A stretch of DNA of 64,000 bases from Bacteroidota bacterium. GTDB taxonomy: Bacteria; Bacteroidota; Bacteroidia; Bacteroidales; FEN-979. Of the stretch, positions 40,917 through 49,838 are shown one piece after another. The DNA lies in the NCBI GenBank assembly GCA_026391835.1, contig JAPLDF010000065.1, positions 1-64,000 on the forward strand. The letters run 5' to 3'. The position numbers and the translations under genes are program-made. The notes beneath the pieces are model-generated. The model was not told where the DNA came from. It worked only from the letters and a program-made list of their open reading frames with translations, and did not search any database. How positions within the stretch are numbered: position 1 is the first letter of the stretch; each line of letters begins with the position of its first letter.

Positions 40917-42581
40917 ATGGGACAGAAAACTATCATGATTCCGGTTTTTGCCGCATTGTTCTTTTTCATGTTTGCAGCCTGTAACAGGCAAACCGGCAGT
41001 AAAACTTCACAACTCAGTTCAGAAGACTCCCTCATGAATGTAAAAATCAAGGAGTTTGTTTCCGTCAAATTAACAACCGACCTTACAAAGCTGAGTGAAA
41101 AGGAAAAGCAGATGATCCCCCTCCTCATCGACGCAGCGAAAATCATGGATGACTTATACTGGATGCAGGTGATCGGCGAAAAACGAAAATTCCTTGATTC
41201 AATTCCCGACTCCCTGACCCGCGCTTTCGCAGTGATCAATTATGGTCCTTGGGAGCGGTTGAATGGCAACAAGTCATTTATCAGCGGATATATGGAAAAA
41301 CCTGCCGGTGCTAACCTGTACCCCGGAGATATGACAAAGGAAGAATTTGCCAAATGGGACAACAAGGACAAAACCAGCCAATACTCTATCATTGGCCGCA
41401 ACGAAGATCACAGCCTCAAGAATATATGGTATCATGAAGCATTCAGGGACAAATTGGACAAAGCCTCAGAATTGCTGAAAAAGGCAGCAATACTGGCAGA
41501 AGATCCGGGCCTGGGAAAGTACCTGGAGTTAAGGGCCACGGCGCTGGTTACCGACGATTATTTTGCCAGTGATATGGCATGGATGGATATGAAAAACAAT
41601 ACCATCGATTTTGTTGTTGGCCCGATTGAGAACTATGAAGATGAACTTTTCGGGTATAAAACCGCTTTTGAATCGGCCCTGCTGGTAAAAGACAAGGACT
41701 GGAGCCTTAAACTGGCGAAATTTGCTAAATTCCTGCCTGAACTGCAAGCACAGCTTCCTGTAGATGATAAATATAAAAAGGAGAAGCCGGGTACCGATTC
41801 CGATCTCAATGCCTACGATATCATCTATGTATCAGGCCATTCAAATGCAGGCAGCAAAACCATTGCAATCAATTTACCAAATGATGAAAAAGTGCAGATG
41901 GCAAAGGGTTCACGCCGCCTACAACTCAAAAATGCAATGCGTGCCAAATTTGACAACATCCTCGTTCCCATTGCGAATGTGCTCATTGATTCAACCCAGA
42001 AGCAGAACATCAAATTTGATGCTTTCTTTTCCAATGTCATGTTTCACGAAGTCGCCCATGGGTTAGGCATTAAAAAAACCATTACCGGAAAGGGAACTGT
42101 GAGAGAAGCCCTGAAAGAAAAATACTCCTCCTTTGAGGAAGCAAAAGCAGATATTCTCGGACTTTTCATGACCACGCAGCTGATTGCAAAGGGAGAGGTG
42201 AAGGATATCTCCGCTGATGACTGCTTTGCGACGTTCATGGCAGGCCTGATCCGTTCTGTGCGTTTTGGTGCGGCAAGTGCCCACGGCAAAGCCAACATGA
42301 TGTGCTTCAATTTCTTCGCCGACAACGATGCCTTTGAACGCGGTTCAAATGGCACATATAAGGTGAATATTGACAAAATGCGCCTGGCTATGAACAAATG
42401 GTCTGCCATTGTTTTAAAATTTGAAGGCGACGGGGACTATGATGGTGCGAAAGCCTACCTGGAAACCAATGGAAAAATCAGGGAGACGCTTCAGTCTGAC
42501 CTGGAACGGCTCAAAACCGCCAATATCCCGTTGGACATCATTTACGAGCAAGGTGTCAACGCACTGGGTCTTACCAGGTAG
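40917..42581 (+). CDS. M49-like (DPP III-type) metallopeptidase lipoprotein
   Basis: 554 residues. Lipoprotein signal with Cys22 (FMFAACNRQ); a second possible start is the ATG at 40935, which also keeps the signal. The zinc site is HEVAHG (His377, Glu378, His381), and 26 residues after His381 comes FEEAKADILG, which matches the EExxA(E/D) second motif of M49. Classical M49 has a six-residue HExxGH; this five-residue form occurs in some bacterial DPP III relatives. The length (554) is short for DPP III (about 700), mostly at the N-terminus. It likely removes dipeptides from small peptides in the periplasm. A strong terminator follows. Confidence 0.8.
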   Translation: MGQKTIMIPVFAALFFFMFAACNRQTGSKTSQLSSEDSLMNVKIKEFVSVKLTTDLTKLSEKEKQMIPLLIDAAKIMDDLYWMQVIGEKRKFLDSIPDSLTRAFAVINYGPWERLNGNKSFISGYMEKPAGANLYPGDMTKEEFAKWDNKDKTSQYSIIGRNEDHSLKNIWYHEAFRDKLDKASELLKKAAILAEDPGLGKYLELRATALVTDDYFASDMAWMDMKNNTIDFVVGPIENYEDELFGYKTAFESALLVKDKDWSLKLAKFAKFLPELQAQLPVDDKYKKEKPGTDSDLNAYDIIYVSGHSNAGSKTIAINLPNDEKVQMAKGSRRLQLKNAMRAKFDNILVPIANVLIDSTQKQNIKFDAFFSNVMFHEVAHGLGIKKTITGKGTVREALKEKYSSFEEAKADILGLFMTTQLIAKGEVKDISADDCFATFMAGLIRSVRFGAASAHGKANMMCFNFFADNDAFERGSNGTYKVNIDKMRLAMNKWSAIVLKFEGDGDYDGAKAYLETNGKIRETLQSDLERLKTANIPLDIIYEQGVNALGLTR

Positions 42582-42599
42582 TATTTTCAGCAGCCTGCT

Positions 42600-42640
42600 A
42601 AAAGAAGCAAAAGAGCATTTCTTTTGCTTCTTTTGTTTAT
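42600..42640 (+). terminator. Terminator after the M49-like gene
   Basis: 15-bp perfect stem AAAAGAAGCAAAAGA / TCTTTTGCTTCTTTT with a 5-base loop, followed by TTTGTTTAT. Confidence 0.9.
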
Positions 42641-42657
42641 GGTATCATATCTTGTTG

Positions 42658-42665
42658 TACCTTTG
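42658..42665 (+). promoter_or_regulatory. -7 promoter box of the DEAD-box helicase
   Basis: TACCTTTG, with TTTG at 42632-42635 (22-bp spacing). The leader to the ATG at 42821 would be about 150 nt, long for this window. Confidence 0.65.
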
Positions 42666-42820
42666 CAGCCACATTTGAAAGATTGTATCTCAATCTGTAC
42701 GTAATCCTCCCACTTTTACAATTCAGCCTACCATACACTTTTTTAATGCACTCCGGACAATACTGTCATGCAGTTTTGCCCCCGGGGTAAGTCAATTTTA
42801 TTTACATTAATAACCATTAA

Positions 42821-43957
42821 ATGAATTTTGAAAATCTGAACCTTATCCAGCCACTTTTAAACGCTGTAAATAAGAAAGGGTACCTGAACCCGACACCAAT
42901 CCAGGAAAAAGCGATCCCCACAATTTTACAGGGAAAAGATATTTTTGGTTGCGCACAAACCGGCACCGGCAAGACGGCTGCCTTTGCACTTCCCATACTT
43001 CAGCTGCTTGAAACAGAAAAGGACCGCAATCAACGCCGGGCAGTAAGGGCATTGATTCTTGCTCCAACGCGTGAACTGGTCGCCCAGATCAGTGAAGAAT
43101 TCAACACCTATGGCAAAGGACTCGACATCCGCCTGGTAACCATCTATGGCGGGATATCACAGAAAGCACAAACCCAGGCACTGCACAACGGGGTGGATAT
43201 CATTGTTGCTGCACCTGGCAGGCTCCTCGACCTTATGAACCAGGGATTTGTACACCTCGATAAGGTGGAATACCTGGTTCTCGATGAAGCCGACCGCATG
43301 CTCGATATGGGTTTCATCAATGATATCAGGAAGATTACGGCGAAATTGCCGGCAAAAAGGCAAACAATGCTGTTTTCGGCCACTGCCCCCGATGAAATCA
43401 GGAAACTTGCAACATCACTTCTCCACAACCCAGTTCAACTGAACCTCTCTCCCAATACCATGCCCCCGATTCTTGTTTCGCAGTCTGTTTACCACGTAAA
43501 AAAGGAGAACAAGAAACTGCTTCTGACCTATGTCCTTAACAATGACCTGGTTAAAAACGTGCTTATCTTTACGCGTACCAAGCATGGCGCCGACAAGGTG
43601 GTCAAGGACCTGATCCGCAACGGGATCAAGGCACAGGCAATCCATGGCAACAAATCGCAGAGTGCACGTGACAAAGCCCTGAAAGATTTCAAGAACCGCA
43701 GCATCCGCGTCCTGGTTGCCACCGATGTGGCATCAAGGGGTATTGATGTGGACAAACTCAGCCATGTGATCAACTACGAGATCCCGGAGCAGGCAGAAAC
43801 CTATGTCCACCGCATCGGTAGAACAGGCAGGGCCGGTGAAACCGGGGCAGCATTGTCGTTTTGTTCGGCAGATGAAAGACCATACCTGAAAAATATCCAT
43901 AAACTTATTCACAAGAATATTGATGTGGTTACTTCACATCCGTTTGCAATTAACTAA
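42821..43957 (+). CDS. DEAD-box RNA helicase (RhlE-type)
   Basis: 378 residues. All core motifs are present: Q motif (NPTPIQEKAIP), Walker A AQTGTGKT, DEAD in VLDEADRMLDMGF, SAT in LFSATAPDE, and motif VI HRIGRTGRAG. The protein stops right after the second RecA domain and lacks the basic or Gly-rich C-terminal tail seen in many RhlE homologues. It unwinds short RNA duplexes, typically in cold adaptation or ribosome assembly. The long leader (about 42672-42820) could mediate cold or translational control. Confidence 0.95.
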   Translation: MNFENLNLIQPLLNAVNKKGYLNPTPIQEKAIPTILQGKDIFGCAQTGTGKTAAFALPILQLLETEKDRNQRRAVRALILAPTRELVAQISEEFNTYGKGLDIRLVTIYGGISQKAQTQALHNGVDIIVAAPGRLLDLMNQGFVHLDKVEYLVLDEADRMLDMGFINDIRKITAKLPAKRQTMLFSATAPDEIRKLATSLLHNPVQLNLSPNTMPPILVSQSVYHVKKENKKLLLTYVLNNDLVKNVLIFTRTKHGADKVVKDLIRNGIKAQAIHGNKSQSARDKALKDFKNRSIRVLVATDVASRGIDVDKLSHVINYEIPEQAETYVHRIGRTGRAGETGAALSFCSADERPYLKNIHKLIHKNIDVVTSHPFAIN

Positions 43958-43967
43958 CTTTCACAAT

Positions 43968-44003
43968 CCTTCCGGGTGTTAAAAACCCGGAGGGTTTGTT
44001 TTA
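43968..44003 (+). terminator. Terminator after the helicase
   Basis: 10-bp stem around TCCGGGT/ACCCGGA with a 7-base loop, then TTTGTTTTA. It reaches the end of the convergent dnaE. Confidence 0.85.
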
Positions 44004-46994
44004 TCCCCGCGGATCGCCCTGCAAAGGCATTTTCGCCATTTTTTCCACATTCATGCTGGGGAAACCAAACTCCTCCACGATCTTTCCCCGCACAAGATAA
44101 ACACCATCTCCACGGAAAGGGTATGCCGTAACTGCTTTCGGGAAGTGCACGGTATCGAAAAAACGGCCATTGACGTCGATAAAGGTTCCAAAGTGCATCC
44201 ACTCCCGTTTGACGGTACGCACATATTTAATGGTAACCAGCAATCCCAGCATGCGAATGGTCTTTCCCACATGGGAGGCCATGTCATGTGCGAGGATGTC
44301 ACCCCTGAACTTTGTCTCCAGCAGATCGAAGTAGGTATACGTAATTGGAAATCCCAGCAGTTCGATCTCGTCGTATACATCGGCAAGAATGTTCTGCTCA
44401 AGAACGGGAAGTGAGAATTTTGCAGTTTTCGTCTGGAAGAGCAATGGGTTTTCGGTGTCCTGCAATGGTTCCCAGTTTTTCCCCAGCAGCATATGCGCCT
44501 CCCACAAGAGCGAAGCCTTCGGCTTGCCGGTAAACCTGAAGGCCCCTGCCCTTATCAGTATTATCAACTGGTCGAGTGTAACCGGAACACGCCGGACAAA
44601 ATCCTCAAGATCCTTGTAGGCAGCTACTTGCGTCAATCGCAAATCGTCAATCGTAAATCGCAAATCGCAAATTTGCTTCCCCAATCCGGCTTCCAGTCCC
44701 GCCACATGGATAAATCCCAGGTAAATATCCTTTCCACGTATGCAGGTCTTGTATTCGCTGTTGTTGACACACGGCACATGCAGGCAGGCACCGGAAATTT
44801 TCGCTTCGTTGAAATATACCCAGGATGAGTAGAACCCTCCGAAGTTGTTGATGACACCGGTGATGAACTCCAGCGGATAATGGGCCTTGAGGTAAAGACT
44901 CTGGTAACTCTCCACTGCATAGGAGGCTGAATGGGCTTTTGAAAAGGAGTAGCCTGCGAATGACTCGATTTGCCGCCACACCTCCTTCGTCACCTCCTCA
45001 GGATAACCGTACGTTCTGCAATTCTCAAAAAACTTGTCGATGATGCGCTGCAGCTCCTTCTTCGACCTGTACTTGCCGCTCATCGCCCGCCTGATCACAT
45101 CGGCATCAGCCAGGTCGAGGCCGGCAAAATGGTGACAGATCTTCAGAACATCCTCCTGGTATACCATCACCCCATAGGTTTCCTTCAACTGTTCTTCCAT
45201 CACAGGATGAAGATATTTGAATTTGTCGGGATTGTGAAAGCGGAATATATACTCCTTCATCATCCCTGAACGTGCCACGCCCGGGCGGATGATGGAACTG
45301 GCCGCCACAAGGGTACGGTAGTTGTCGCAGTGCAGTTTTTTCAACAATCCACGCATGGCCGGACTCTCCACGTAAAAGCAGCCGATTGTGCGGGCATTGC
45401 GCAGTTGCTCCTTCACCTTTTCATCCTCTTTGAACATCTTTACCTGGTGCACATCCACACTGATTCCCCGGTTCTTTTTCACGAGTTCCGCAGCTTCATA
45501 TATGTGCCCGATACCCCGCTGGCTGAGAATGTCAAGTTTCTCGAAGCCGATATCTTCGGCAACGTACATGTCAAACTGTGTCGTCGGAAATCCCTTCGGG
45601 GGAAGGTCGAGTGCGGTATAACAGGTAATGGGCTCCTCGGAGATCAGCACTCCGCCGGCATGGATGCTCCGCAGGTTGGGAAAATCGGCCATCATCTTCC
45701 CCAGTTCACTTATCTTACTGATGATATGATTGTTATGGGTTGTATCTTCGGGGTGTTTCAGGAATGCATCGATTTCCCCTTTCGGGAGCCCATGAACTTT
45801 ACCCAACTCGCGGTAGATGGACTTATCACGGAATGTCGACATGGCGCCCAGCAAGGCAGTGTGTTCCCGCCCGTACCTTTTAAATATGTAGTCGAGCACC
45901 TCATCGCGTTCCTTCCAGGAGTAATCGATGTCGAAGTCGGGCGGTGATGTACGCTTGGGGTTGATGAACCGTTCAAAATAGAGATCGAGTTCGATGGGAT
46001 CGACATCGGTGATGCGCAGGCAGTAAGCCACGATGCTGTTGGCCCCGCTCCCCCTCCCCACATGGTAAAATCCGCGTGACATCGAATAGCGGATAATGTC
46101 CCACGTAATGAGAAAATAGGCGGCAAATCCCATCTTGTCGATGATATCCAGTTCATGCTTCACCCGTCGTTTCGCTTCGTGATGCCCTTTCCCGTACCGG
46201 TACTGGAGTCCGTCGAGTGCAAGTTTTTCAAGCAGGATGTTGTCATCATACCGGTCGCCGGTAAATGTTTTCTTGTTTTTACATGCCTTGAAATCGAAAT
46301 TGATGGAACACGCTTCGATCAGTTGTTCCGTATTGCCGATGATCTCCGGGAAATCACGGCACGACCCGGCCAGTTCGTCAAGCGGCTGCATGATCTCATC
46401 GGGGGCAGCAACCTGGTGGGGTTCGAGCCTGCTCAGCAGGACGTTATGGTCAACCGCCCGGAAATTGCGGTGCAGCTCATACTCTTTCTCATTCCTGAAA
46501 GTAACCGGCCCCATGACCACCATCCGGGGAATGAGATCGCGGTGGCGGGAGAGCATGAGCGGGTTCAATTCGGAGGGGCGGATACCGATATATGACTGGC
46601 GATTTGCGATTGACGATTTACGATTTAAAGATGAATGCAGGAAGGATGAAAAAGGGTAAATGACAAAGACATTCTCAAACTCTGGCATTCTTCCGGGCAG
46701 GGGTTTGTTGCTAAGGTTGTGGTAACTCAGGAATTCGTTCAGTTCGCGGAAGCCTTCATTGTTTTTTGCCAGCCCGACATATAGCTGTTGATCGTCATCC
46801 CGGAATTCGATGCCGGCAATGGGTTTGATGCCTTTCTCCCGGCATGCAGCAACGAAATCCATGATACCGGAGGAGTTGTTGATGTCTGTCAGGGCAATCG
46901 CGGGAATACTGTTCCTCACCGCCTCTTCAACAAGATTATCGATGGAGATCGTTCCGTAGCGAAGAGAATAATATGAATGGCAGTTAAGATACAT
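44001..46994 (-). CDS. dnaE: DNA polymerase III alpha-type subunit, second copy (SOS-type)
   Basis: 997 residues. N-terminal PHP-like domain (1-65); its first motif reads NCHSYYS, so the first His of HxH is Asn and metal binding is probably weakened. The polymerase core has the two catalytic Asp in PPDFDIDYSW, a GRGSGANS motif and YSFSKAHSASYA. A C-terminal OB-fold (about 890-975) is present. It is shorter than replicative DnaE (about 1150). Together with dinB and an S24 repressor in the same region, it is probably the translesion or damage-tolerance polymerase. Two micro-repeat insertions lie inside the frame (46594-46630 and 44631-44675). The upstream element at 47024 is shared with the dinB/lexA-like region. 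Confidence 0.93.
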   Translation of the reverse strand: MYLNCHSYYSLRYGTISIDNLVEEAVRNSIPAIALTDINNSSGIMDFVAACREKGIKPIAGIEFRDDDQQLYVGLAKNNEGFRELNEFLSYHNLSNKPLPGRMPEFENVFVIYPFSSFLHSSLNRKSSIANRQSYIGIRPSELNPLMLSRHRDLIPRMVVMGPVTFRNEKEYELHRNFRAVDHNVLLSRLEPHQVAAPDEIMQPLDELAGSCRDFPEIIGNTEQLIEACSINFDFKACKNKKTFTGDRYDDNILLEKLALDGLQYRYGKGHHEAKRRVKHELDIIDKMGFAAYFLITWDIIRYSMSRGFYHVGRGSGANSIVAYCLRITDVDPIELDLYFERFINPKRTSPPDFDIDYSWKERDEVLDYIFKRYGREHTALLGAMSTFRDKSIYRELGKVHGLPKGEIDAFLKHPEDTTHNNHIISKISELGKMMADFPNLRSIHAGGVLISEEPITCYTALDLPPKGFPTTQFDMYVAEDIGFEKLDILSQRGIGHIYEAAELVKKNRGISVDVHQVKMFKEDEKVKEQLRNARTIGCFYVESPAMRGLLKKLHCDNYRTLVAASSIIRPGVARSGMMKEYIFRFHNPDKFKYLHPVMEEQLKETYGVMVYQEDVLKICHHFAGLDLADADVIRRAMSGKYRSKKELQRIIDKFFENCRTYGYPEEVTKEVWRQIESFAGYSFSKAHSASYAVESYQSLYLKAHYPLEFITGVINNFGGFYSSWVYFNEAKISGACLHVPCVNNSEYKTCIRGKDIYLGFIHVAGLEAGLGKQICDLRFTIDDLRLTQVAAYKDLEDFVRRVPVTLDQLIILIRAGAFRFTGKPKASLLWEAHMLLGKNWEPLQDTENPLLFQTKTAKFSLPVLEQNILADVYDEIELLGFPITYTYFDLLETKFRGDILAHDMASHVGKTIRMLGLLVTIKYVRTVKREWMHFGTFIDVNGRFFDTVHFPKAVTAYPFRGDGVYLVRGKIVEEFGFPSMNVEKMAKMPLQGDPRG
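44631..44675. repeat. Micro-repeat insertion in dnaE, site 1
   Basis: Plus-strand stretch of AATCGTAAATCG-type units inside the frame. It encodes the extra peptide CDLRFTIDDLRLTQ near residues 773-788. Confidence 0.75.
46594..46630. repeat. Micro-repeat insertion in dnaE, site 2
   Basis: Reverse complement of the unit at 44631, also in frame. It encodes the extra peptide LNRKSSIANRQS near residues 123-134. Confidence 0.75.
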
Positions 46995-46997
46995 GGG

Positions 46998-47021
46998 AAA
47001 GAGCGAAGCAGTGAAATTGAT
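46998..47021. repeat. Degenerate 8-bp tandem array at the dnaE start
   Basis: Plus-strand units AAAGAGCG, AAGCAGTG, AAATTGAT directly outside the dnaE start codon. It is the same pattern as at ftcD and dinB. Confidence 0.5.
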
Positions 47022-47023
47022 TT

Positions 47024-47063
47024 TGATTATATTTTAATCATTTTTATGACTACAATATAATCA
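47024..47063. promoter_or_regulatory. Putative shared damage-response operator, site A
   Basis: Contains the palindrome TGATTA-TATTT-TAATCA (47024-47040) and a second TAATCA at 47058. The 32-bp part 47032-47063 matches 52306-52337 at 28 of 32 positions. In both places the TAATCA copies start exactly 23 bp apart. It lies 37 bp before dnaE. Confidence 0.7.
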
Positions 47064-47101
47064 ATAAAAGAACAAACCGGAGACTATTTTGAAATAAATG
47101 C

Positions 47102-47109
47102 TACCTTTG
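47102..47109 (+). promoter_or_regulatory. -7 promoter box of the C45-type gene
   Basis: TACCTTTG, 58 bp before the ATG at 47168. Confidence 0.6.
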
Positions 47110-47167
47110 TTTTGATTTGTGGGCAGGGATGGATTATTTACCGGATCATGCAAGCAATATAAAGTTT

Positions 47168-48379
47168 ATGAAAAACCTGGTTACTCTTTTCAGTCTGTTT
47201 GTTCTTATAACCGTTCAGCCGCTGCAGGCCTGCACCACGGCTATAATCTCAGGCAAATTCACCCCTGACGGGCGCCCCCTCCTGTGGAAAAACCGCGATA
47301 CCGGCGACCTGGATAACAAGCTGATGTACTTTACCGATGGCAAATACGATTATATCGGCCTGGTGAATTCAAAGGATTCAACCGGATCGGAGGTATGGAC
47401 CGGCATGAATACCGCCGGTTTTGCCATCATGAATTCGGCATCGTACAATCTCAATGCAAAGGAGGATCCTGTTGAAGCCATGAACGAGGGGAAGGTGATG
47501 AAACTCGCGCTGAAACAGTGTGCAACCGTGGATGATTTCGAAAAACTTTTAAAAACACTGACTAAACCCTATGGTGTTGAAGCAAATTTCGGGGTAATTG
47601 ACGCCCTGGGAAATGGCGCCTATTTTGAAACGTCAAACAACAGCTATTTCAGGATCGATGTGAACGACCCGGTTGCGGCACCGATGGGCTACCTCATCCG
47701 TACCAACTATTCGTTTACCGGAAAACCCGACCAGGGACAGGGTTATATCCGCTATCTTACAGCTGAGAAATTATTCTACCAGGCATCGGCAACCAATAAC
47801 CTCACCCCTGGTTTTATTTTGCAGGGTGCGGCAAGAAGCCTGTTTCATTCACTTACAGAAACCGATCTGAGACAATCGCAAATACCGGAAAAGGATAAAT
47901 TTGTCTGGTTTGCCGATTTCATCCCGCGGTTTTCCACATCAGCTTCTGTGGTAATCCAGGGAATAAAAAAAGATGACTCACCCGTATTGATGACCATGTG
48001 GACCGTTCTTGGTTTTCCTTTGTGCTCCGTTGTCCACCCCGCCTGGTTTAATGAGGAACACAAGCTTCCTGCATTGCTTACTGCTGATAAAAGCAATAAC
48101 GCACCGATTTGTGATAAGGCCTTAAAGCTAAAAGACCTTTGTTTTCCTGTCAAACGCGGGCACGGAGAGGATTATCTTGACCTGCCTGTTCTCCTTAACA
48201 GTTCGGGGAGTGGCATCATGCAGAAACTTGCTCCTTTAGAAGAACAGATATTTGCTGAAACAACAACAAAATTGGAGTACTGGCGTAAAACCCTTCCGGG
48301 ACCTGGCGAGGTAGCTGGTTTCTACCAATTGCTTGATCAAAGGATCGGAGAAGCTTATCAACGGTTGTTCGGGCTATGA
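47168..48379 (+). CDS. C45-family Ntn-type hydrolase/acyltransferase
   Basis: 403 residues from the ATG at 47168 (the frame opens at 47117, but this start gives the signal peptide MKNLVTLFSLFVLITVQPLQA). Cleavage exposes Cys22 in ACTTAIISGKFTPDGR, the N-terminal nucleophile expected for peptidase C45 (acyl-coenzyme A:6-aminopenicillanic acid acyltransferase-like). The LLWKNRDTGDLD motif and a NxxSFTG segment fit that fold. The substrate may be an acylated peptide, amino acid or bile-acid-like amide; this is not visible. It overlaps the GT22 gene (ATGA), so it is coupled to two membrane glycosyltransferases. Confidence 0.82.
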   Translation: MKNLVTLFSLFVLITVQPLQACTTAIISGKFTPDGRPLLWKNRDTGDLDNKLMYFTDGKYDYIGLVNSKDSTGSEVWTGMNTAGFAIMNSASYNLNAKEDPVEAMNEGKVMKLALKQCATVDDFEKLLKTLTKPYGVEANFGVIDALGNGAYFETSNNSYFRIDVNDPVAAPMGYLIRTNYSFTGKPDQGQGYIRYLTAEKLFYQASATNNLTPGFILQGAARSLFHSLTETDLRQSQIPEKDKFVWFADFIPRFSTSASVVIQGIKKDDSPVLMTMWTVLGFPLCSVVHPAWFNEEHKLPALLTADKSNNAPICDKALKLKDLCFPVKRGHGEDYLDLPVLLNSSGSGIMQKLAPLEEQIFAETTTKLEYWRKTLPGPGEVAGFYQLLDQRIGEAYQRLFGL

Positions 48380-49833
48380 TGCAGGCAAAGAAGAAATGGA
48401 TTTACATTCTCGGAGCGCTTGTGTTCATACTTACCGCATGGTTTTCAGTTGGCTACAACCACTTTGACGAACATTTCCAGGTGATTGAATTCGCAGGGCA
48501 GAAACTCGGGTTAACTGAAAAAGCAAACCTTCCGTGGGAATATAAATGCATGATGCGCCCGGCGGTCCAGCCCCTGGTGGTCTATTCAGTTTATCAAACC
48601 GTTTCGTGTGCCGGGATAACCAATCCGTTCATCATTGCATTCTTCATCCGGTTATTGTCCGCAGGTCTCACTTTTTTGTGCATACACCTGATCATCAGGT
48701 TATATGCCCCTGGCATTGCAAACCGGCAATTACTCCTTGCGTTTCTGCTGCTCTCGTTCTTCCTGTGGTTCGTACCCTACAACAGTGTAAGGTTTGCCTC
48801 CGAAACGATTGCAGGCAGGGTGTTTTTGATCGGGCTGGCCTGGTTTTTTCTGCGGAAGGAGCTGAAACCGGTTCATTACCTGGTCACAGGAATGATCCTT
48901 GGATTGTCGTTTATCACAAGATACCAGGTGGCTTTTATGGTCTTCGGATTTGCAGCATGGCTGGCCATCATCCGGAAAGCAGGACTGAAGAATCTGCTGA
49001 TGTTCAGTTCGGGGGTTATCGTTGCGACTGCAGCAGGAATCGTGATCGACCGATGGTACTACGGCGAATGGGTATTGACTTCCTGGAACTATTTCCTGCA
49101 GAACATCCTTCTTGGCAAAGCAGCAGGTTTTGGCGTCAGCCCTTGGTGGGACTATATCTGGCAGACCTTCATGAATGCATTTCCCCCTTTGAGCATCGTT
49201 TATATCCTGGCCGTATTCCTTTATTTCATTTATTACCCGAAAGACGTCATGACCTGGACAATGGTTCCATTCCTGGCCGTTCATTTCCTGATCCCGCATA
49301 AAGAGATCAGGTTCATTTTCCCGATCATCGGTTTTCTTCCGGTCATGATCATCAGGACAGCAGATGTTTTACTGAAGAAAAACGGATATGAAATACTGCA
49401 GCACCGGGTGACGAAAATTTCCGTAAAGCTTTTCTGGTACCTGAACCTGGTCATGCTTGTCGTCCTGGTATTTCGCCCTGCCGACGACCAGATCGCCCTG
49501 TATAAAAAACTCTGGGATACCTATACAGTACCGGCAAAGCTATATTATACGGGAGACAATCCATATCACCGGGCCAAGGTCGATGTCAATTTCTATAAAA
49601 GAAAAAGCCTGGCATTCAGCCATGTGGATTCGTTGCAACATATTGTTCCGTCAAAGGATACCGTTAGCCTTTTTGTTACCAATAAACCCGTCACCCGGGT
49701 TGATGAACAATTCAGGCCTGTACTTGTATACTCATCTTTCCCGCAGTGGGTAAGCCATTTCAACGTTAACCACTGGATGGAACGAACGAGTTTCTGGTAC
49801 ATTTATGAATTGAAAACGGAACCCACAAGATAA
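48376..49833 (+). CDS. GT22-type (ALG9-like) mannosyltransferase, membrane
   Basis: 485 residues, ten or so membrane segments. The first loop carries NHFDEHFQVIEF, the acidic GT22 signature (DExFQ), and a later loop has IPHKEIRFIFP, the matching HKExRF motif. Both are diagnostic for ALG9/PIG-B-type lipid-sugar mannosyltransferases. The ATG overlaps the stop of the C45-type gene. It probably adds a sugar from a polyprenyl-phosphate donor on the outer face of the inner membrane; the donor and acceptor are not known. Confidence 0.9.
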   Translation: MMQAKKKWIYILGALVFILTAWFSVGYNHFDEHFQVIEFAGQKLGLTEKANLPWEYKCMMRPAVQPLVVYSVYQTVSCAGITNPFIIAFFIRLLSAGLTFLCIHLIIRLYAPGIANRQLLLAFLLLSFFLWFVPYNSVRFASETIAGRVFLIGLAWFFLRKELKPVHYLVTGMILGLSFITRYQVAFMVFGFAAWLAIIRKAGLKNLLMFSSGVIVATAAGIVIDRWYYGEWVLTSWNYFLQNILLGKAAGFGVSPWWDYIWQTFMNAFPPLSIVYILAVFLYFIYYPKDVMTWTMVPFLAVHFLIPHKEIRFIFPIIGFLPVMIIRTADVLLKKNGYEILQHRVTKISVKLFWYLNLVMLVVLVFRPADDQIALYKKLWDTYTVPAKLYYTGDNPYHRAKVDVNFYKRKSLAFSHVDSLQHIVPSKDTVSLFVTNKPVTRVDEQFRPVLVYSSFPQWVSHFNVNHWMERTSFWYIYELKTEPTR

Positions 49834-49838
49834 TTCCC

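Noticed and set aside
44631-44675. CRISPR-like or REP-type array in dnaE
   Set aside because: Units are about 7-11 bp, degenerate, and without spacers; not a CRISPR array. Kept as a micro-repeat insertion instead.
45330-45947. 205-codon plus-strand ORF opposite dnaE
   Set aside because: Antisense to the conserved polymerase core; no features of its own.
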